Counted from the stretch's first letter, positions 26,405-41,275 are shown. The stretch is 64,000 nucleotides of DNA from Alitta virens (GCA_932294295.1 OW028577.1:8638001-8702000), one strand, 5' to 3'. Numbers and translations: made by a program. Notes: a model not told the origin generated them from the letters alone.

Positions 26405-29400
26405 CTTGGTTCAGAAAAAATTAGCAAGTTCCTGGTTACAAGGTATGAAAGTAAATGTTTTGTATTCCAAAAAGTACCCCCATAGACAACAGAGGTAGCA
26501 AAAGTTTGGGATTGCAAGCTTACCACAGTGCTCCTGAATAAACTTTAGGATTTAAAAAAAATTGAACAAAAATTCTGTCAACGCACGATTTTCGTATGTG
26601 GTCTAACCTTAATTTTAATGCAAAAAATTCAATTTTAAGTTTTTGGTTTATCACACCCCAGATTACTTTATAGCAACTAGGTATAAGAAGCTGAAACTAA
26701 ATGTTTACTCTGTAAAAAGGAAGTATAGACAATCATTAGTAAACAGTTATTATGAAGAAATATATCAAGATAATTATTCAGGAGCAATGTGTTACCTTTG
26801 TACGTAATCCAAGAATGGCGAAGTATATTGTAAATGCAGATTTTGTTTTTCCATTAGCATCAATTTGATTAAGGAATAGATCAGCTACAGATACTATCTT
26901 ACAAGCAGACATGATAACTTTGCAGTAAAAATATAGGTTACAATATAATGGTATCAAAAAAAAATATTGTAAATATTTTTTTTTTTTTTGGCAAAATAAA
27001 AATAATCTAAATCTGAATCTGGTAAATCTGAAGAAAAAAAAAGAGCTTAAAAAAGTGTCCTACTTTTATTTCTCACTTGATAGTGACTGTCATACACCAG
27101 GTATTAAAAGCTGATCATCCTTGATTTCGCTAGTTTTATTGTTGGCCACATCTAAAGCAAATTATAACTGCAAGTAACGGCAACTGATTTCATTTTCCAT
27201 GCTAGTTGAGTGAGGAGCATGGTGACAGAAACCATTATAGAAGGCTGCAGATAGATTGCAAATAGGAAGTAATATCAATGCAACATCCACTTTGGGAAAA
27301 AGTGGGTTAAATGAATACTTATCCCCATATTTACTGGGCTTGGAGCCAGCAGCTGTAAATTGGGCCAATATTTTGGAGCCATGAGTTATCCCGACGATTT
27401 ATCCATGCTGTTTCCCACTCCATATGAATTTCAAGGAAAGGTGAATATATACGAGGAGTTCGTAAATAATTAAGGCATACATTGTATACAGGCAACAACG
27501 AATATTGCCCACTGTGTATCTTGCAGGTCAGTCTATTCACAGGCATTTGCCAACATATAGAGCATTGCTCAGTGATGACATCACTTATACTTTAACTAAT
27601 ACTAAGTCTTCTGACTGCTTCTCATCTCAAGAGGCAGCCATGTCATTTGCAACAGCCAATCAGAATGTAGCTGAATACATTAGGAAATGCCCTGAGCTTG
27701 ATGGCAATTCTTTTGTTAGTATACCAGTTAGACTTAAATACAAACAAATTTACCTAATAGCCTATAGGCTGGCTCTCAGCACTGAATATAAAACAGTGGA
27801 ATCAAATATCAATTAGTTTTGTTAGCATTGATTACACTCAATTTTAAAACAAAGATTGCTCAGTTAGGTAACTTAATTGGCTTAAAGCTGATAGTACACA
27901 ATGGTTGGTAGATATTAGCCAATCAGGAAGCACCATCATGTGTGCAAATGGTGAAATATGCAAATTAGCTGCCACTAGAGATAAGAATTGAACATTCTTG
28001 GCGAACAGGCAAGAAATTCCCTGAAAATAAGTGGTACATACCCATAAATAATGAATGTTAGAATAATAAGGAAAATAATTTGTGTGTTTAGTATTGCCAT
28101 TTTTAAGGTGTTACATGATGTTTTTGACTGAAACTGGGGGGTGTAAAAGCTGTTTTTGACAAAGTCAGTAGCCTTGGTCTTGTTGTATGCTAACTTGCTA
28201 AGTGCTGTCATGATGGCAAACGCCGGTGGTCTATGGAAGGATTTTTCTGTAAGTGCAATAACATCCAGGCTGATCTGATATGAAGGGAAAGACAGAATTG
28301 CCAATAAGGGAGTAACTATACTGGAAGGATTACCAATATTCGGGCAACTTTCTCGAAAGCAGATGAGCGCAAAACTTTGATAAACAGTGGAAATATAATC
28401 ATGCTCATATTACAGACGTTTCCAGACATTTCTCAAAAGGATGCTGGTGGTTAAAATGAACGTCAGAGACAGGATTTTGACATAACGGACTCAAATAATG
28501 AATTGCAAAAGGCAAAAAATTAAGTGATGGATTTTTAACGAATAATGAACTTGATTTGATTATAATTCATCTTTTGCAGTGAGTGCTATTCACTCAGTCA
28601 TATTTTAATGTAATAATATACCCCCATCAACGGGCAATTACCCCACAGCAACTACAAAAGTGTTACAGCATATGATGATAATCATATTTAATGGGGTCAT
28701 TCCACAGAAACTATGCAGTTTGACCACAGAACCACTCCATGGTTTGAGTGTCTGCAGAATTTTCTCAGTGATAATAGCAGAAAACGTTCTCCTTCTGCCA
28801 GAAAACATAGCATTACCTAATCAGCAAACCCTCAGCAGGGCTGCTCCAGCAGCTCAGCGAGCGAACGGAAACATGGTAGGATGATGGCACCATCCCTCCT
28901 TCAAAATATTACTCAGGGAAAAACCCTGAGACTAAGGCTTGGGATAATATACAGAATCATTCAATGACCCTTGTGGGCATGTGGCATGTTGAATTCCACA
29001 TATTATAAATATGGCGTTCCAGATGTTCAGTGGTACGAATGGAAAACACTTGCACTGTGGTATGGTCAGTCACAACCATCTTTTTTCAGATACTATCTTA
29101 TTTGCCAATATACCAAGTGCTCCAAATGTAACCACAACAAATTAAAACCAACTCAGTTGCAGTTAAGCCTATGGGGTTTATTATGCAGTGTGCAGAAAAA
29201 GGATAGTGGCGGAGTACCACTATTCAGTATCATCATACTGCCTTTGGTATCATCTGTAGGCCACATTCATGAACACTACAATAAACAAGACTGATATTAA
29301 TTGTGCAGCTCCCCGATTATATTTCAGGTCGAGCTACCTGGCGACCCGGGTTAATTAGCACACCGCTTTGTCGGAGAGCGACACCAGAGCTTCCGGTATT

Positions 29401-32258
29401 ATGGTCTTGGGTAAGAAATTAAGAATTTGCTGAAATCTCATTGGATATGAGCTTAATGATTATATTTTATAATTAAGGATTTAGACCAAATGAATCAGGT
29501 AGAAAAATGAAAATAAAACCAATTTCGAATTGTGGGTGATCAAAACCTTTACTAAATTTCAACTTTCAGAACTTTTGGTGTCACCCTGTAGAATATACGA
29601 GCCAAATTTGGTGCAACCAAAACAGAGGTTCCAGTATTTTACCCCATCATGGGGTAATTACCCCAAGGCAACCATAAAAGTTTAGAACTCCAACCCGAAA
29701 TAACATCCCATTCTCCATGTTATGTTCACTTAAAGAAGTAACTATACTCTCACCAAATATTTCATTTTATAAAGTGCAGAGTTACTAATTTCGGAGAGCA
29801 CGGCTTTCCAGCTGGGTTTGTGCTAAAGTATCCCACACTTTACCTATATTAACCCCAATTAAATTGATAATGAGACTTGTCTCATATTATTTAGATGAAA
29901 TAGTAAGAAGTTATTTTCTTCTATTTTTTCCAGCTGTCAGTTGACATTAAAATATATAAGAAAATGTTTTGGTGCTCTTCAACCACTACACACAGGTTAA
30001 GTAATTTACCACCAGGTGGCTGATAGACTACTCTGCCCTCTATGGACAATATCAACAATCAATACAATAAAAATAAAACTACACCTGTGTTAACCTTCAC
30101 ACAGTTAAGCTAATTGGATCTCCCCATGATTGGCACACCATTTTTGAAGAAAGAAACTCTTGATTTTTAATATTAATATGACTTATGGTCTCCTGTTTTG
30201 CTTCATGTCAATGTTCTCATCAATATGGAAATAAAATTCAGTTGATTACAGTCAAATATGGTTTAAACTGTTGATGGTCATTGGTACCAAAAAAGAAGGT
30301 ACTTCTATAATCTTTGCTTCCATGGTCGTTGGTACCACAAGCTAAAATAAGACCAGTGAGACAGACCAGATAAACAAAATGGTTTCAAATTCCAAACACC
30401 AACACATCTGGATAAGACTGTCAAACTTCAAACCAAGTATTTCTAAACTGCAGTCAGTTTGTCATATTCAAAATAAACCATAAAAGACACTGCAGGTAAC
30501 ACATAAGTACAAAGTCACCAGTTGCAGCGAAAAGATTAATTTTATAGTTACTCTCACAAACACAATATGATACATGCAGAATGCCAGATATCTCTGGTCT
30601 CTAAATAATAAATAAACAAATTGCTAAACACTCTCAAATAAGAACTTTATTTACTTAGTTATACATAATCTAACAATAGATGTATTATGACATGCATGTT
30701 GGGTTGGTATTTCACTTTTTGACAAACTGTTACGAACATCGAGTTCACAGATAACTGGTAAAAAAGATTTCCAAATAAAGAATTCTTGATGAAGAAAATA
30801 TTTCATGATTAAGAATAACCGTATAGGGCTAAACTTAGCATAAACATGACCAGAATATGAGAAATCAATTAAAGAATCATTGCTGTTTTGATATCATACA
30901 TTTAGCATCATCACCACTGCTCGATTTTCAGCAAGGGCACTTTAAAATGACCATCAGAACACCACATCACACACTATCAATCTGCCGAGTAAGAGGCTTC
31001 AAATAGTATTGAAGAGCAGCGACCATACTGATGATGCGGTGGAAGGCTAATAACCATTGATGAACATTATGAGATCAATTAAATGCACGATTGCGTTTAA
31101 TGGAACAACTTCACAGCACACTTACGCTACAAGCACTTGACCCAAGTACATTACACAAGCAACCAAGACATTGGAATTTAACTGAAAATTTTTAAATCTC
31201 GACCTGTTGTTCCCTTCTTCCTTAATTAGCTATGAAGTTTTGTAAATTATTAGCTCCAGGTAACACTAATGCTAATTTACCACTGTATAGTATACATCAA
31301 TGAAATGCCTAAAAATCAACACATTTTGAATCATAAATAATGTTTTTTTTTAATTTAGAAGAAACATAATAAATTGAGAACCATCATTAAATTTTAATTC
31401 TTTCCAAATCTGATACCACCCACACACAATTCATCTGGAGCCATTATAAATATCTTCCTTGCAAGGACACTCTTCACTGCAATTAAAAGAACTTTTCCTA
31501 TTCAGTGTCAAATTCAACTCCTAACAAAAAACTTTAGGAGGCATGGCAATGTGATTTACCAGTACAAAAGGGGAATATTTAATACAATCGTTAGTATATA
31601 AGCGACTTAATACACTCTTCGCAATGTTATATTCACTATTGAGTGATGTTAGGATAATGATACGCTGATGTCGATATATACAAATTCGGCCATAGGCCTT
31701 GGTCTATTCACAACGTTATATTTACAGGTGTCTCAATTTTCACCCACCGAATGTCCACAGTATTACACGCCCCAACATACGTATGCCAGGGGTCAACACG
31801 GTAACAGAACAATATGATCAAACTACAATAAAAATATGCTCTGACAAAATCTTCAGATTAACAACATACAAAACCAAGTTCACTTCTGGAATCCGGACCA
31901 GGCTGACTCAATACACAAGTCTCTCGTAAGTCTTACCTCTGAGGTAAATGAAGAGGAAATCAGTGAGCTAAATAACATAGGATAATTTTTGCACTAAAGT
32001 AATATGATTTACATATGGATATCATTCAAAGTACACTTGTAAATCTATTACAAAGTATGAAATGATAATCCATAGTTCTTGAAGTATGACAAGGCTGAAA
32101 CTATATGATTTTATAAGATGTTGCCTAATCTGAAGAAAACTGCTGGAATTTCAAGTGAGACTTGGCGGCAGAGGAAAAGGATGGTAGTGAAGGTGGGTGG
32201 GTGATGGTGCACATCCAGTCCTGGACACAGCCTGGTGCTTTTCTGAGTGGTGACAGTC
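26405..32258. other. gene-poor intergenic region
   Basis: No gene or recognisable domain on either strand. The longest ORFs are ~110 codons and without motif. Two words sharing CCCCATCA..GG.(A)ATTACCCCA occur near 28,621 and 29,642. The lower-coordinate side of 32,258 likely includes the ENSA 3' UTR. Confidence 0.45.
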
Positions 32259-34004
32259 TCATAACTGCAGGTCAGCTACGAGTTTGCTCTGGACAAGAGA
32301 TGGCTTGCGAGATTGGAGCACTGTTTCAGGAGTGGGATGTTCCTCGCCAGTTATTCCAGTTCCTGGAACTATCAGTTTACCGCCTGCAGCCATGGGTACT
32401 TGCTGCTTGGGTCCTCCCAACTTTGATTTGGCCATGTTGTAATCCCCGGAATCAAAATACTTAGGCTGGAAAATCAAACAAACACACTGTCATGTAATTT
32501 TGTACTGGAAGGAAGTCGAAACTACAAATTCAATCAAAAAACATACACTGTCACAAAGCAATTTAATCCCATACTGACATCATGCAGTTCAACACTCACA
32601 TTTTTAGCTAATCGCTTCTGTAGAAATGATGAGTGGTGGCCCCCAGTGCTTTTGATGTTGGGGTACTTTGCTCGTAGTTTAGCTTCTTCTTCTTTTTCCA
32701 TTGCAAGACCAGTTTTGTTCTAAAATTTAAAAGCACACATTCAAGATCTTGAACACATGCAACAATAACATCTGGATAGATGTATGGTTCCAGTAAAATA
32801 GGGTCAGAAAGGTCACAAACTGTAACAGCAACGCTTCCAAATTGGCCAAAAAATTAACAGCCACAACGTATCATAGCCCAAAAGATCTTAAAAATGCACT
32901 GAAATATATCATGCACATTCTGAATATCTCGTACTCATTGGATATATATATAATATATCTCGTCAAAATCACTTTACAAAGCAATGATTTCTAGAGCTCT
33001 ACACAAATAAGCATTGACAAATTAGAGGAAGGAGATTTCTTCAGTGAATTGTCAATGGCAATTACAGCAGAGGATTAAACTAAATCTATTAAGTTTTGGA
33101 CCCCTTCGATGTGATAATTATAAATATGTGTTGTGTGGCCAGCTTGATTGTAATTAATGTTGATTGCACAAATGCTTATAATTAAGATTCATGTCAGGGG
33201 ATTTTTGTGATTGACAATTGACAAGACAACACCTAAAATAGTTGGACAAGTTTCCTGAAATAGTCAATAACACAAAAGATCCAACTCAGGCCTAAATTAG
33301 ATAGACATAGACCATATAATGACACTAATCAACTGACAGCAGCTAATATGTTCCTGCCAATTATACAATGTGGCCATTTCTGTCTGTTGTCATTCATTTT
33401 ATGGCCATTAGTAATCAGGGATCGAAATAAGTCGAGAACGATTGTTCAGGTTACCATAATTGTGTTTCACACAACTGACTGCAATTAAGAAACACCGACT
33501 GTCACTCAATGTTATTTGTGGTTTCCAGTCTTAACACTAATTATTGTTAAGTTCCCTACGTTTTAGCATGCAGTTCACTACGACTGGATCTTATATATCA
33601 GCACAAGGATCAAAGCCATGGATCACATGATCACATCCCTGACAACACCAATTTTGCAAGCAGCTGTAATTATTAAGTTTTCTAGAAAAGCTTTTCAAAA
33701 GCTACAAATAACACAGACAATTCCGAGTTAAGCCTGGAAAGTGGAAATGCTCCTTTTCCAAAAGAAAATAAATGGATCACATTTAAGATACTGCATTATA
33801 CTGCATGATACACTTCCTGAAAATAGCAGTTTAGGAAGACATCGTGGTCGTTCAGAACACTCCAGTTTTTCAATTTCGTACGCGAAATATCGGATCATAA
33901 TTCGCAAGATTATCCCGCTTTCAGACCGCCAATCATACCGTTTCTTCTTGCGTTTCCTTTCCTGTGGACTCTACATCTTTCTGATTCTCCTTTTCCGCCG
34001 ACAT
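32259..34004 (-). CDS. ENSA: alpha-endosulfine / ARPP19 (PP2A-B55 inhibitor)
   Basis: Cytosolic phosphoprotein. Once phosphorylated by Greatwall/MASTL it inhibits PP2A-B55 and allows mitotic entry. Three exons, all phase 0: 33,939-34,004 (ATG at 34,004), 32,600-32,719, 32,259-32,465. Total 130 aa, as in the family. The invariant Greatwall site [10 protein letters not shown] opens the last exon, a conserved AEEAK-like [12 protein letters not shown] helix is in exon 2, and a C-terminal PKA-type site RKPSLV is present. Vertebrate ENSA and ARPP19 are paralogues. An invertebrate usually has one, so the symbol stands for the family. Confidence 0.94.
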
Positions 34005-34291
34005 CTTGCGTCGCTTTGTGTAAATTTTACTTGCAATTATTCCTGCAAGACTTCACAAGTTCAACAGAAAAACCAAGATGGCGAAAACTGACGTCACCGT
34101 CTATAGTTCCAAAAATAACGGAAGACGGCGCTCCTGTCAATCCTTGCGGAATTATCGATCTGCATGAATTTCGACCAATGAAATCGCGTCCAGTTTGACA
34201 GACCGGGCCGAAACAAAATGTCGCTGTCAGAAGTCATCTTTGCTGTGATTGTCTAAAGAAATCGCCGTTTTTCTCCAAATATACTTGCACA
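34005..34291. promoter_or_regulatory. shared bidirectional promoter of ENSA and PIGO
   Basis: Only 287 bases separate the two divergent start codons. The segment is richer in CG dinucleotides than its surroundings and has a CCAAT box (GACCAATGAAATCGCG near 34,173) but no TATA box. This fits a housekeeping bidirectional promoter. Confidence 0.75.
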
Positions 34292-37200
34292 ATGAGGCTC
34301 TCTGTGCAATATTTTCTTGTTCTAATATGGATTTTTTTAATTTATCTTATTGGAGTCTATTGGTTTGGCAGGGGCTTTCTACTAACAAGAATTGTGGTCA
34401 ATGACACCAGTTCATGTGATGTCAATTTCACCATGAAGGCTGATCACCCTGAAGTTGAAGGATGCTGGATGCACAAGAGTTATAACAGGGCTGTAGTAAT
34501 TATCATAGACGCACTGAGATTCGATTTTGCAAGGTTTAACAGATCTCTGCCTCGCAAGGATGAGTTGCCATTCCAGAACAAGCTGAGAGTAATAGCAGAA
34601 ATGCTTAATGACCAACCTCAAAATTCTAGACTGTACAAGTTTGTGGCAGACCCACCAACCACCACATTGCAGAGACTTAAAGGCTTAACTGCCGGGAGTC
34701 TCCCTACATTCATCGATATAAGTCAGAACTTTGCCAGTTCAGAAATAGTTGAAGACAATATTATTGATCAATTGCGGCATATGAAAAAAGAAATTGTTTT
34801 CATGGGAGATGACACTTGGATGTCTTTATATCCTGATAGATTTAAACGTGCTTATCCTTTCCCATCATTTAATGTTAAGGATCTCCACACAGTCGACAAT
34901 GGGGTTATTCACAATCTTTATCCGCAACTGAGGAAATCTGACTGGGATGTGCTCATTGCTCATTTTCTTGGTGTGGATCATTGTGGACACAGATATGGAC
35001 CCTATCACCCTGAAATGGCTGCCAAACTACAGCAAATGGATCAAGTCATTAGGTATTTTTTGAAAACTGAGTTATTGAAATATTAAATAATTTTTATCTC
35101 AATTTAAACAACCACGTATCTAGAGTTAATGATGAGCATTAGCAAATTAAATTTATTACTACTTAAAGTGTGTTGGAAAAGTTCAAAAATATATAATATG
35201 TTATATAATTGTAATGTTTTAAGCTTTAGAAAAAATACACTGGTTACATTGTCTTTATTTGTAGAAATGTTATCAGAGAGCTGAAAGATGACACAATTCT
35301 CTTTGTGATGGGTGACCATGGAATGACCAGGACTGGGGACCATGGAGGTGACAGTGCCAATGAGCTTAATGCTGCACTTTTTGTGTATAGTCCTGCCCAG
35401 ATCACTGCAACTAAATCAACCAAAGTAAGAAAAATGTTGTGAGAACATTGGTTACACAAGATAGCACTGAAATAATGTATTATGACTTGATCATCCCAAT
35501 TTTTGTATTTTCAGAAATTTCCAGAAGTTGCACAGGTCGACTTTGTCCCAACCATTTCGCTGCTTCTTGGAATACCTGTGCCCTTCCCTAGTCTGGGGAT
35601 GCTCATTCCAGACCTTTTCAATCACTGTCCTCATTGGGAAACAGACAAGAACAAAATTAAGCAGATTTATCACACTGTGAAGGCCTTGAGACTCAATGCT
35701 TACCAAGTAAGTATCCTTCTGTGTTATTGTGGGTTTACAATTTGATCTCGGGTAAATGTGATAGTGGCCTAGTCACGTAATGAATATGAATGAATTAGTA
35801 ATACTTTGGAGTATTTTATAGTTTTTTTGGATAATTGCACTTGCAGAGTGCATTAGGGAGGGACTCCCATGCTACTATCATTTGTTCTGTATTATGTTTC
35901 AGGTGCAGTCATATTTGAGGACTTACAGTAAACAGAGCAGTGAGTTTCCTTATATCCAGTTTGCTGAGTTAGAACTGCAATTCCATGATTGCGAAGTGTA
36001 TCTGCAAGAAATGGTCACTTTACTGCAACTTGAGGGAGATGATCGCAACCTGAAAGAGAAATTAACAGAACTTCGCAACAACTATAAGAAATACCTTCAG
36101 GGTGCTCGTGAGATGTGTCAGGCTATTTGGGCCAAGTTTGATAACAGCTTACTCTTGTTGGGTGTCTTGACCTTGGTAGCAGCAGTAGCAATGCAGGCAT
36201 ATGGTCTGATAAACACTAATAATGATTTGCCCTATGTCCCATTACAAATGCTTGCAGGTATTATAGGATCACTGTGGCTTGTGATATTTCTTGCCTATCT
36301 CCATCATGTTGGTCTTAATCCTGTTGGTCTTGTAGCATCATTGTGTTTAGGGTTTCCTGCTATAGTCATATCTACTGTAATAGTTTGTCGCTTCTTGAAT
36401 ACATCACGTAAACCTGAATCTAATGAGGAGAGTCAGTCTAATGGAACCAAACGTGATGCCCCTTTCAGCGCCCTCAAGCACTGGGATGAAGCTGATCTCT
36501 TCGGTAGTGTTTGTTTGATATTTTATGGCATGGGAACATTTTCAAATAGCTATGTGGTCCATGAAGACCAAGTATCAGTATTTTTACTAATTTCTCTAGT
36601 CTCTGTGATGTTTTGCAAAGCGTCAATTTATCTTAGTCGAATACATAAATCTCAAGAGCCTGTTGGACCTGGAGGTCACAAACACCTGTTCAAGAAATTT
36701 GACCTTGGAAGGACATTGACATCTCCGAGAAGTTTGATGATCTTAATATTAATGATGCTAGGGCTGTTGCTAAAGATCCAGGCCTTGTTCAGAGCTTGTC
36801 GTGAGGAACAGTGGACTTGTGATCCACCTGCTGTTCTGCAACCTCTGTCGGCAATTGATGATCATCTTGTTGCATACAAAAACATGCGATACTTCTGCTC
36901 AGTTGGTTGTGTGGTAGTGTTAATGATAGCATCTCATTGGTGGCTCAGACATCATGGAAACCTGAATGGTTACTCTCCTATGGTTTTGCTTGTCAGATAC
37001 TGCTTGCCTGTTGGTGCAGGAGCGATATGCTTTTATTGGGCGGTGCAAGGTCTACCTCATAAGATGGATGTTCCATTATGGCCTTCTGTTGCTTTACCTT
37101 TCATTGTGTATGGAGTGGTCGCTTTGACGCTTTTATTTGTCTTTTGTTCCCCTCTTATGGTGTATATGATCGTTAAAGTGCGGTCTGATAAGTTATCTGT

Positions 37201-39128
37201 TCCTGGTGGGACAAGTAATGAGAATATTCTACCCCATGTTTACAAACAAGTTAAGCAAAACTGGCAGGCTCATTTAAATCCTGGTGAAGTACCTCCTTCA
37301 CCAGAGGACAGGAAGCCTCCCATGGTTTATGGTTTAGCAACAGTTTATTCTTCAACATTTATTGTTGTGGTGTTGAGTGTCTCGCTTCTTCTTATGATGT
37401 TACTTGGAGATGGACTTAGCGGATCGGTACTTCTCCAGCTGATGTGTGCTGTCTTGTTCTTGGAGTTCCATTCTGCATTCTTGTTCATCAAGGGCAAGTG
37501 TAAGTAAAATATGACCTGATTACTATGTTGTTTACAGAATTAATTCACACTTATGTAACCGCACATTTCAAACTGAAAATAGTTTCAGCGATTTAAGAAG
37601 GCTAATTGTTTCAAATATCGATTTTACTGTTCTTAATTGATTGAGGTTGTGATGATAATGATTAGAAAAGATTAGTTAATACTAGTTATAAAACGACTAA
37701 TGTGCTATGAGAATAAGGAGTTCTACAATATTTCTTTCAGGTCAGATTGTTGAAGACATCCCCTGGTGCAGCTGTGTGGCATGGGGCCTGCTTACATCCC
37801 AGTTCTTTTTCTCATCGGGGCATCAGGCTACATTTCCGAATATTCGATGGCAGGCTGCATACACAGGATTTCATGGGGATTTTGAAAACTGTGCCATTCC
37901 AATTATACTCATCACTCTGAATACATTTGCAGCACAGGTTGGTTCATGTTCCAATGTCAATTGTCCGAAAAATAAAAATGATGAAATATGAAATACAAGT
38001 CAGTTTTGATATCTCCTTATTCTCTTGAGATTTTTTTGTCAATATGATATATTTCTTTACTCCAAAATTTTTTTTCTTTCAGATATTAAGCACTTTTAGT
38101 GTTCCCTTGTTACTTTTCTGGCCCCTGGTGCGTGGCAAAAATGTCTTTTCTTTTGAAAAACTGACATATCCAGACACTATGCAGAAAGGGGAGTTTGTAT
38201 TAAATGAACAGCCAAACAGATATCGATCGTCCGCTGCAAGACTGCTGATGGCACACATTTTCTTTCATGGGTTCAAAGTGAGTATCAAAATATTTACAGG
38301 AGAAATATACATCAGGTAATCTGTGTCATATATTTCAGAATTCAATTTCTGCAAAGGTTTTGTTCAGGGTTGGTAAAGATCATGTTTTTTGTTTTTAAAA
38401 AATCATATATTTTTTATAATGATGCAATTAGGGCTCAAGTAATGTCTAGCATGAGCCAAGTTAAACTTACTGAACTGTGCTCTAAAAATTAACAGTATTT
38501 TGATTTACTTGACAATTTGAGTTAATAATAATAATAAACTAAAAAAAATCATGTTGTATTCAAATAAATCATGTTTTGAGTTGTAATAAATCTAGTATTT
38601 AACTGAATAAACTTGTTAAATTTAAAAAGAAAGTGAAATAAATCCCAATTGTTGATATTTTTTTTTTTTGCCTTTATTTAAATCGCTTGATTTTGTTTGA
38701 CTTTATCATATATCTGGTTTTGTTTGACTTTGTCATATTGCAAAATGCTTGGAATTTATGTTGCAAACTGTCATGGCCCTACATTTTTATGTTATGGCCC
38801 TTGGTAAAATCACTAATCCTTATATATCACTTACTGATCTTTGTAAAGCCTTAGATGCAGATTGACTAATTCATACATCACTGAAGTTGCTTTCTAGTGC
38901 AATATGATTTTTAAATGACGTAAACCTGCTTACTTCCAGGTGTTCAGTGCCATATTTGCAGCTGCCATACATCGACGTCACTTGATGGTTTGGAAAATCT
39001 TCGCTCCTCATCTAATTTTTGAAAGCGTTTCATGTGGAATAGTAGCAGTATTATCTTTATTTGTATATTTGATATTAATGAGAATAGATAGTGCCATAAA
39101 CAAATGGGTGGATAAGTTGCCAAGTTAG
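34292..39128 (+). CDS. PIGO: GPI ethanolamine phosphate transferase 3
   Basis: ER multi-pass enzyme that adds ethanolamine phosphate to the third mannose of the GPI anchor precursor. Seven exons: 34,292-35,052; 35,265-35,424; 35,515-35,706; 35,903-37,499; 37,741-37,937; 38,083-38,277; 38,940-39,128. Phases agree, giving 1096 aa (human PIGO 1089). N-terminal membrane anchor at residues 7-27, followed by FLLTR. The alkaline-phosphatase-type catalytic domain has metal-binding IIDALRFD (71-78), the PPTTTLQRLKGLTAG nucleophile region, HFLGVDHCGHRYGPYHPE and MGDHGMTRTGDHGG. Exons 4-7 hold the multi-helix C-terminal half. AATAAA at 39,423-39,428 may end the transcript. Confidence 0.96.
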
Positions 39129-39812
39129 CTCTTTATAGTTATTTAAGTCGATCTCAGTCTTATGTTGTTGTGTCACATTTTAAAAATCAGGTGACAAGAT
39201 TTGTATTGATCCAAAAGGTATATACCCAAACCTGATGCTCATTTCAGCTCTGGCAACTGGTAGGTGAGCATTCCACCTCTAAATGACCTCCACTCCACAA
39301 TTATTTTTTGCATTTTTGATGTAGCTAACAATGTTGTGACATCATCAGATAATAGATGATAATGTCACATCCTACTAATTTTCACCTGAGTAGATTTTGA
39401 GGTGCTTATATTAGAATTGAGCAATAAAATGAAAATTTCATGTCCCCTGATTTTTAAAGTAATATCTGTTACATATGTGTTAGGAGTAGTGTGAATGCTT
39501 GACAAATCAAACAGGAAAAGAAAGTGTATTTTGAATTGATTAGAAACTAAGTGCTAAACGTGACTGCCAAGTGGTGCGCACCCATCAATCAAGTTTGTTT
39601 TATCATTACTGTGTCAGTATTTGTGATTTTTGCAGTAAATGTTGTAGTTGTGATTAAATTAAAACCGAAGGATGTCCCATCCAGAAGTAGCTAGGTGTCT
39701 CCATCCATGAGGCCAATTTGTAAATGACATCATTGTTGTAGAACTGCAATTAAACCTTTTTTCTACCTAGTTTCTCTCCATCAGTGTCATGGCATTGAAA
39801 ATGCTGTTTAAA

Positions 39813-41275
39813 TTCAGCTTGTGATTTTCGTTTGAAGAAGGTATTATTATATCAACTGACAGTTGAGCTCATGATATATATTAAAATGCTAATATTTCAA
39901 AGCATGCAAATTTCATCTTTAGGATTCATTGCTTAAATTCAGAAGTTACTACCATACCAACAACTTGTGATGTTAAATGCTAAGGTTTTAAAGCATGTGA
40001 ATTTCATCTAAGACATTTGGAGTCATTGCTTAAATTCAGCATACAATATTTATTTTTTTATTGACTATATTTTTTAAAAGAGTGGAACAATCAGCAGGAG
40101 CTGTGTTTTGATTGAGGCCCTTGTGTGTGTAGTAAAGACAAACAATAAAAGTAATAGAAAGTATATTTAAAAAGAGTACATAAATATTAAAATGCTATAC
40201 AATATATACAACATTATGTTATGCATTTCCAGTGGTGTTAACCAACCCTGACATTCCAATACATATAATACCTTTGTAAGTGGGTTGGCCCATTCTGACC
40301 CGACCTTGATATACCTGTTGCTTGTGGCTTCAATCAACTAGTTGAAAAACTTACTAACAGCTAGAAATTTTAAAATGCTAAAATTTCAAAGCATGTGAAT
40401 TTCATCTAAGGTATTTGGATTCATTACCTAAATTCAGCATGTGATACATGTATTGCCATGCCAACAGATCATGAAATAAAATGCTGAGATTTCAAAGCAT
40501 GTGAATTTCATCTAAGGTATTTTATTCATCACTTAAATTCAGCATGTGATTTTCAATGTACATGTATTGCCATGCCAACAGATCATGAAATAAAATGCTG
40601 AGATTTCAAAGCATGTGAATTTCATCTAAGGTATTTTATTCATTACCTAAATTCAGCATGCGATTTTCAATGTACATGTATTGCCATGCCAACAGATCAT
40701 GAAATAAAATGCTGAGATTTCAAAGCATGTGAATTTCATCTAAGGTATTTTATTCATTACCTAAATTCAGCATGCGATTTTCAATGTACATGTATTGCCA
40801 TGCCAACAGATCATGAAATAAAATGCTGAGATTTCAAAGCATGTGAATTTCATCTAAGGTATTTTATTCATTACCTAAATTCAGCATGCGATTTTCAATG
40901 TACATGTATTGCCATGCCAACAGATCATGAAATAAAATGCTGAGATTTCAAAGCATGTGAATTTCATCTAAGGTATTTTATTCATTACCTAAATTCAGCA
41001 TGCGATTTTCAATGTACATGTATTGCCATGCCAACAGCTCATGAAATAAAATGCTGAGATTTCAAAGCATGTGAATTTCATCTAAGGTATTTGGATTCAT
41101 CACTTAAATTCAGCATGCGATTTTCATTTGAAGAAGGAACATGTATTGCCATACCAACAGCTTATGAAATAAAATGCTAAGTTCAGAAGGAATGGTCATT
41201 CCAACAGCTCAGGTCACATATTTTAAAATGCTAAGTTTTTAGAGCATGTGAATTTCATCTAAGACTTAGGATTCA
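39813..41275. repeat. 114-bp tandem satellite
   Basis: Unit contains ATGCTGAGATTTCAAAGCAT, GAATTTCATCTAAGGTATTT and GCCATGCCAACAGATCATGA. The last word recurs at 40,455, 40,569, 40,683, 40,797, 40,911 and 41,025, exactly 114 apart. The central copies are near identical. Degenerate copies flank on both sides (39,870-40,050 and 41,060-41,270). About 320 bp of unrelated sequence (40,055-40,370) splits the array. Confidence 0.93.

Noticed and set aside
27505..27816. 103-codon plus-strand ORF
   Set aside because: No recognisable domain or neighbouring exons; could be a retroelement scrap but I cannot support it.
39813..41275. CRISPR-like array
   Set aside because: Regular 114-bp period but the whole unit repeats with no unique spacers, and the genome is animal; it is a satellite.
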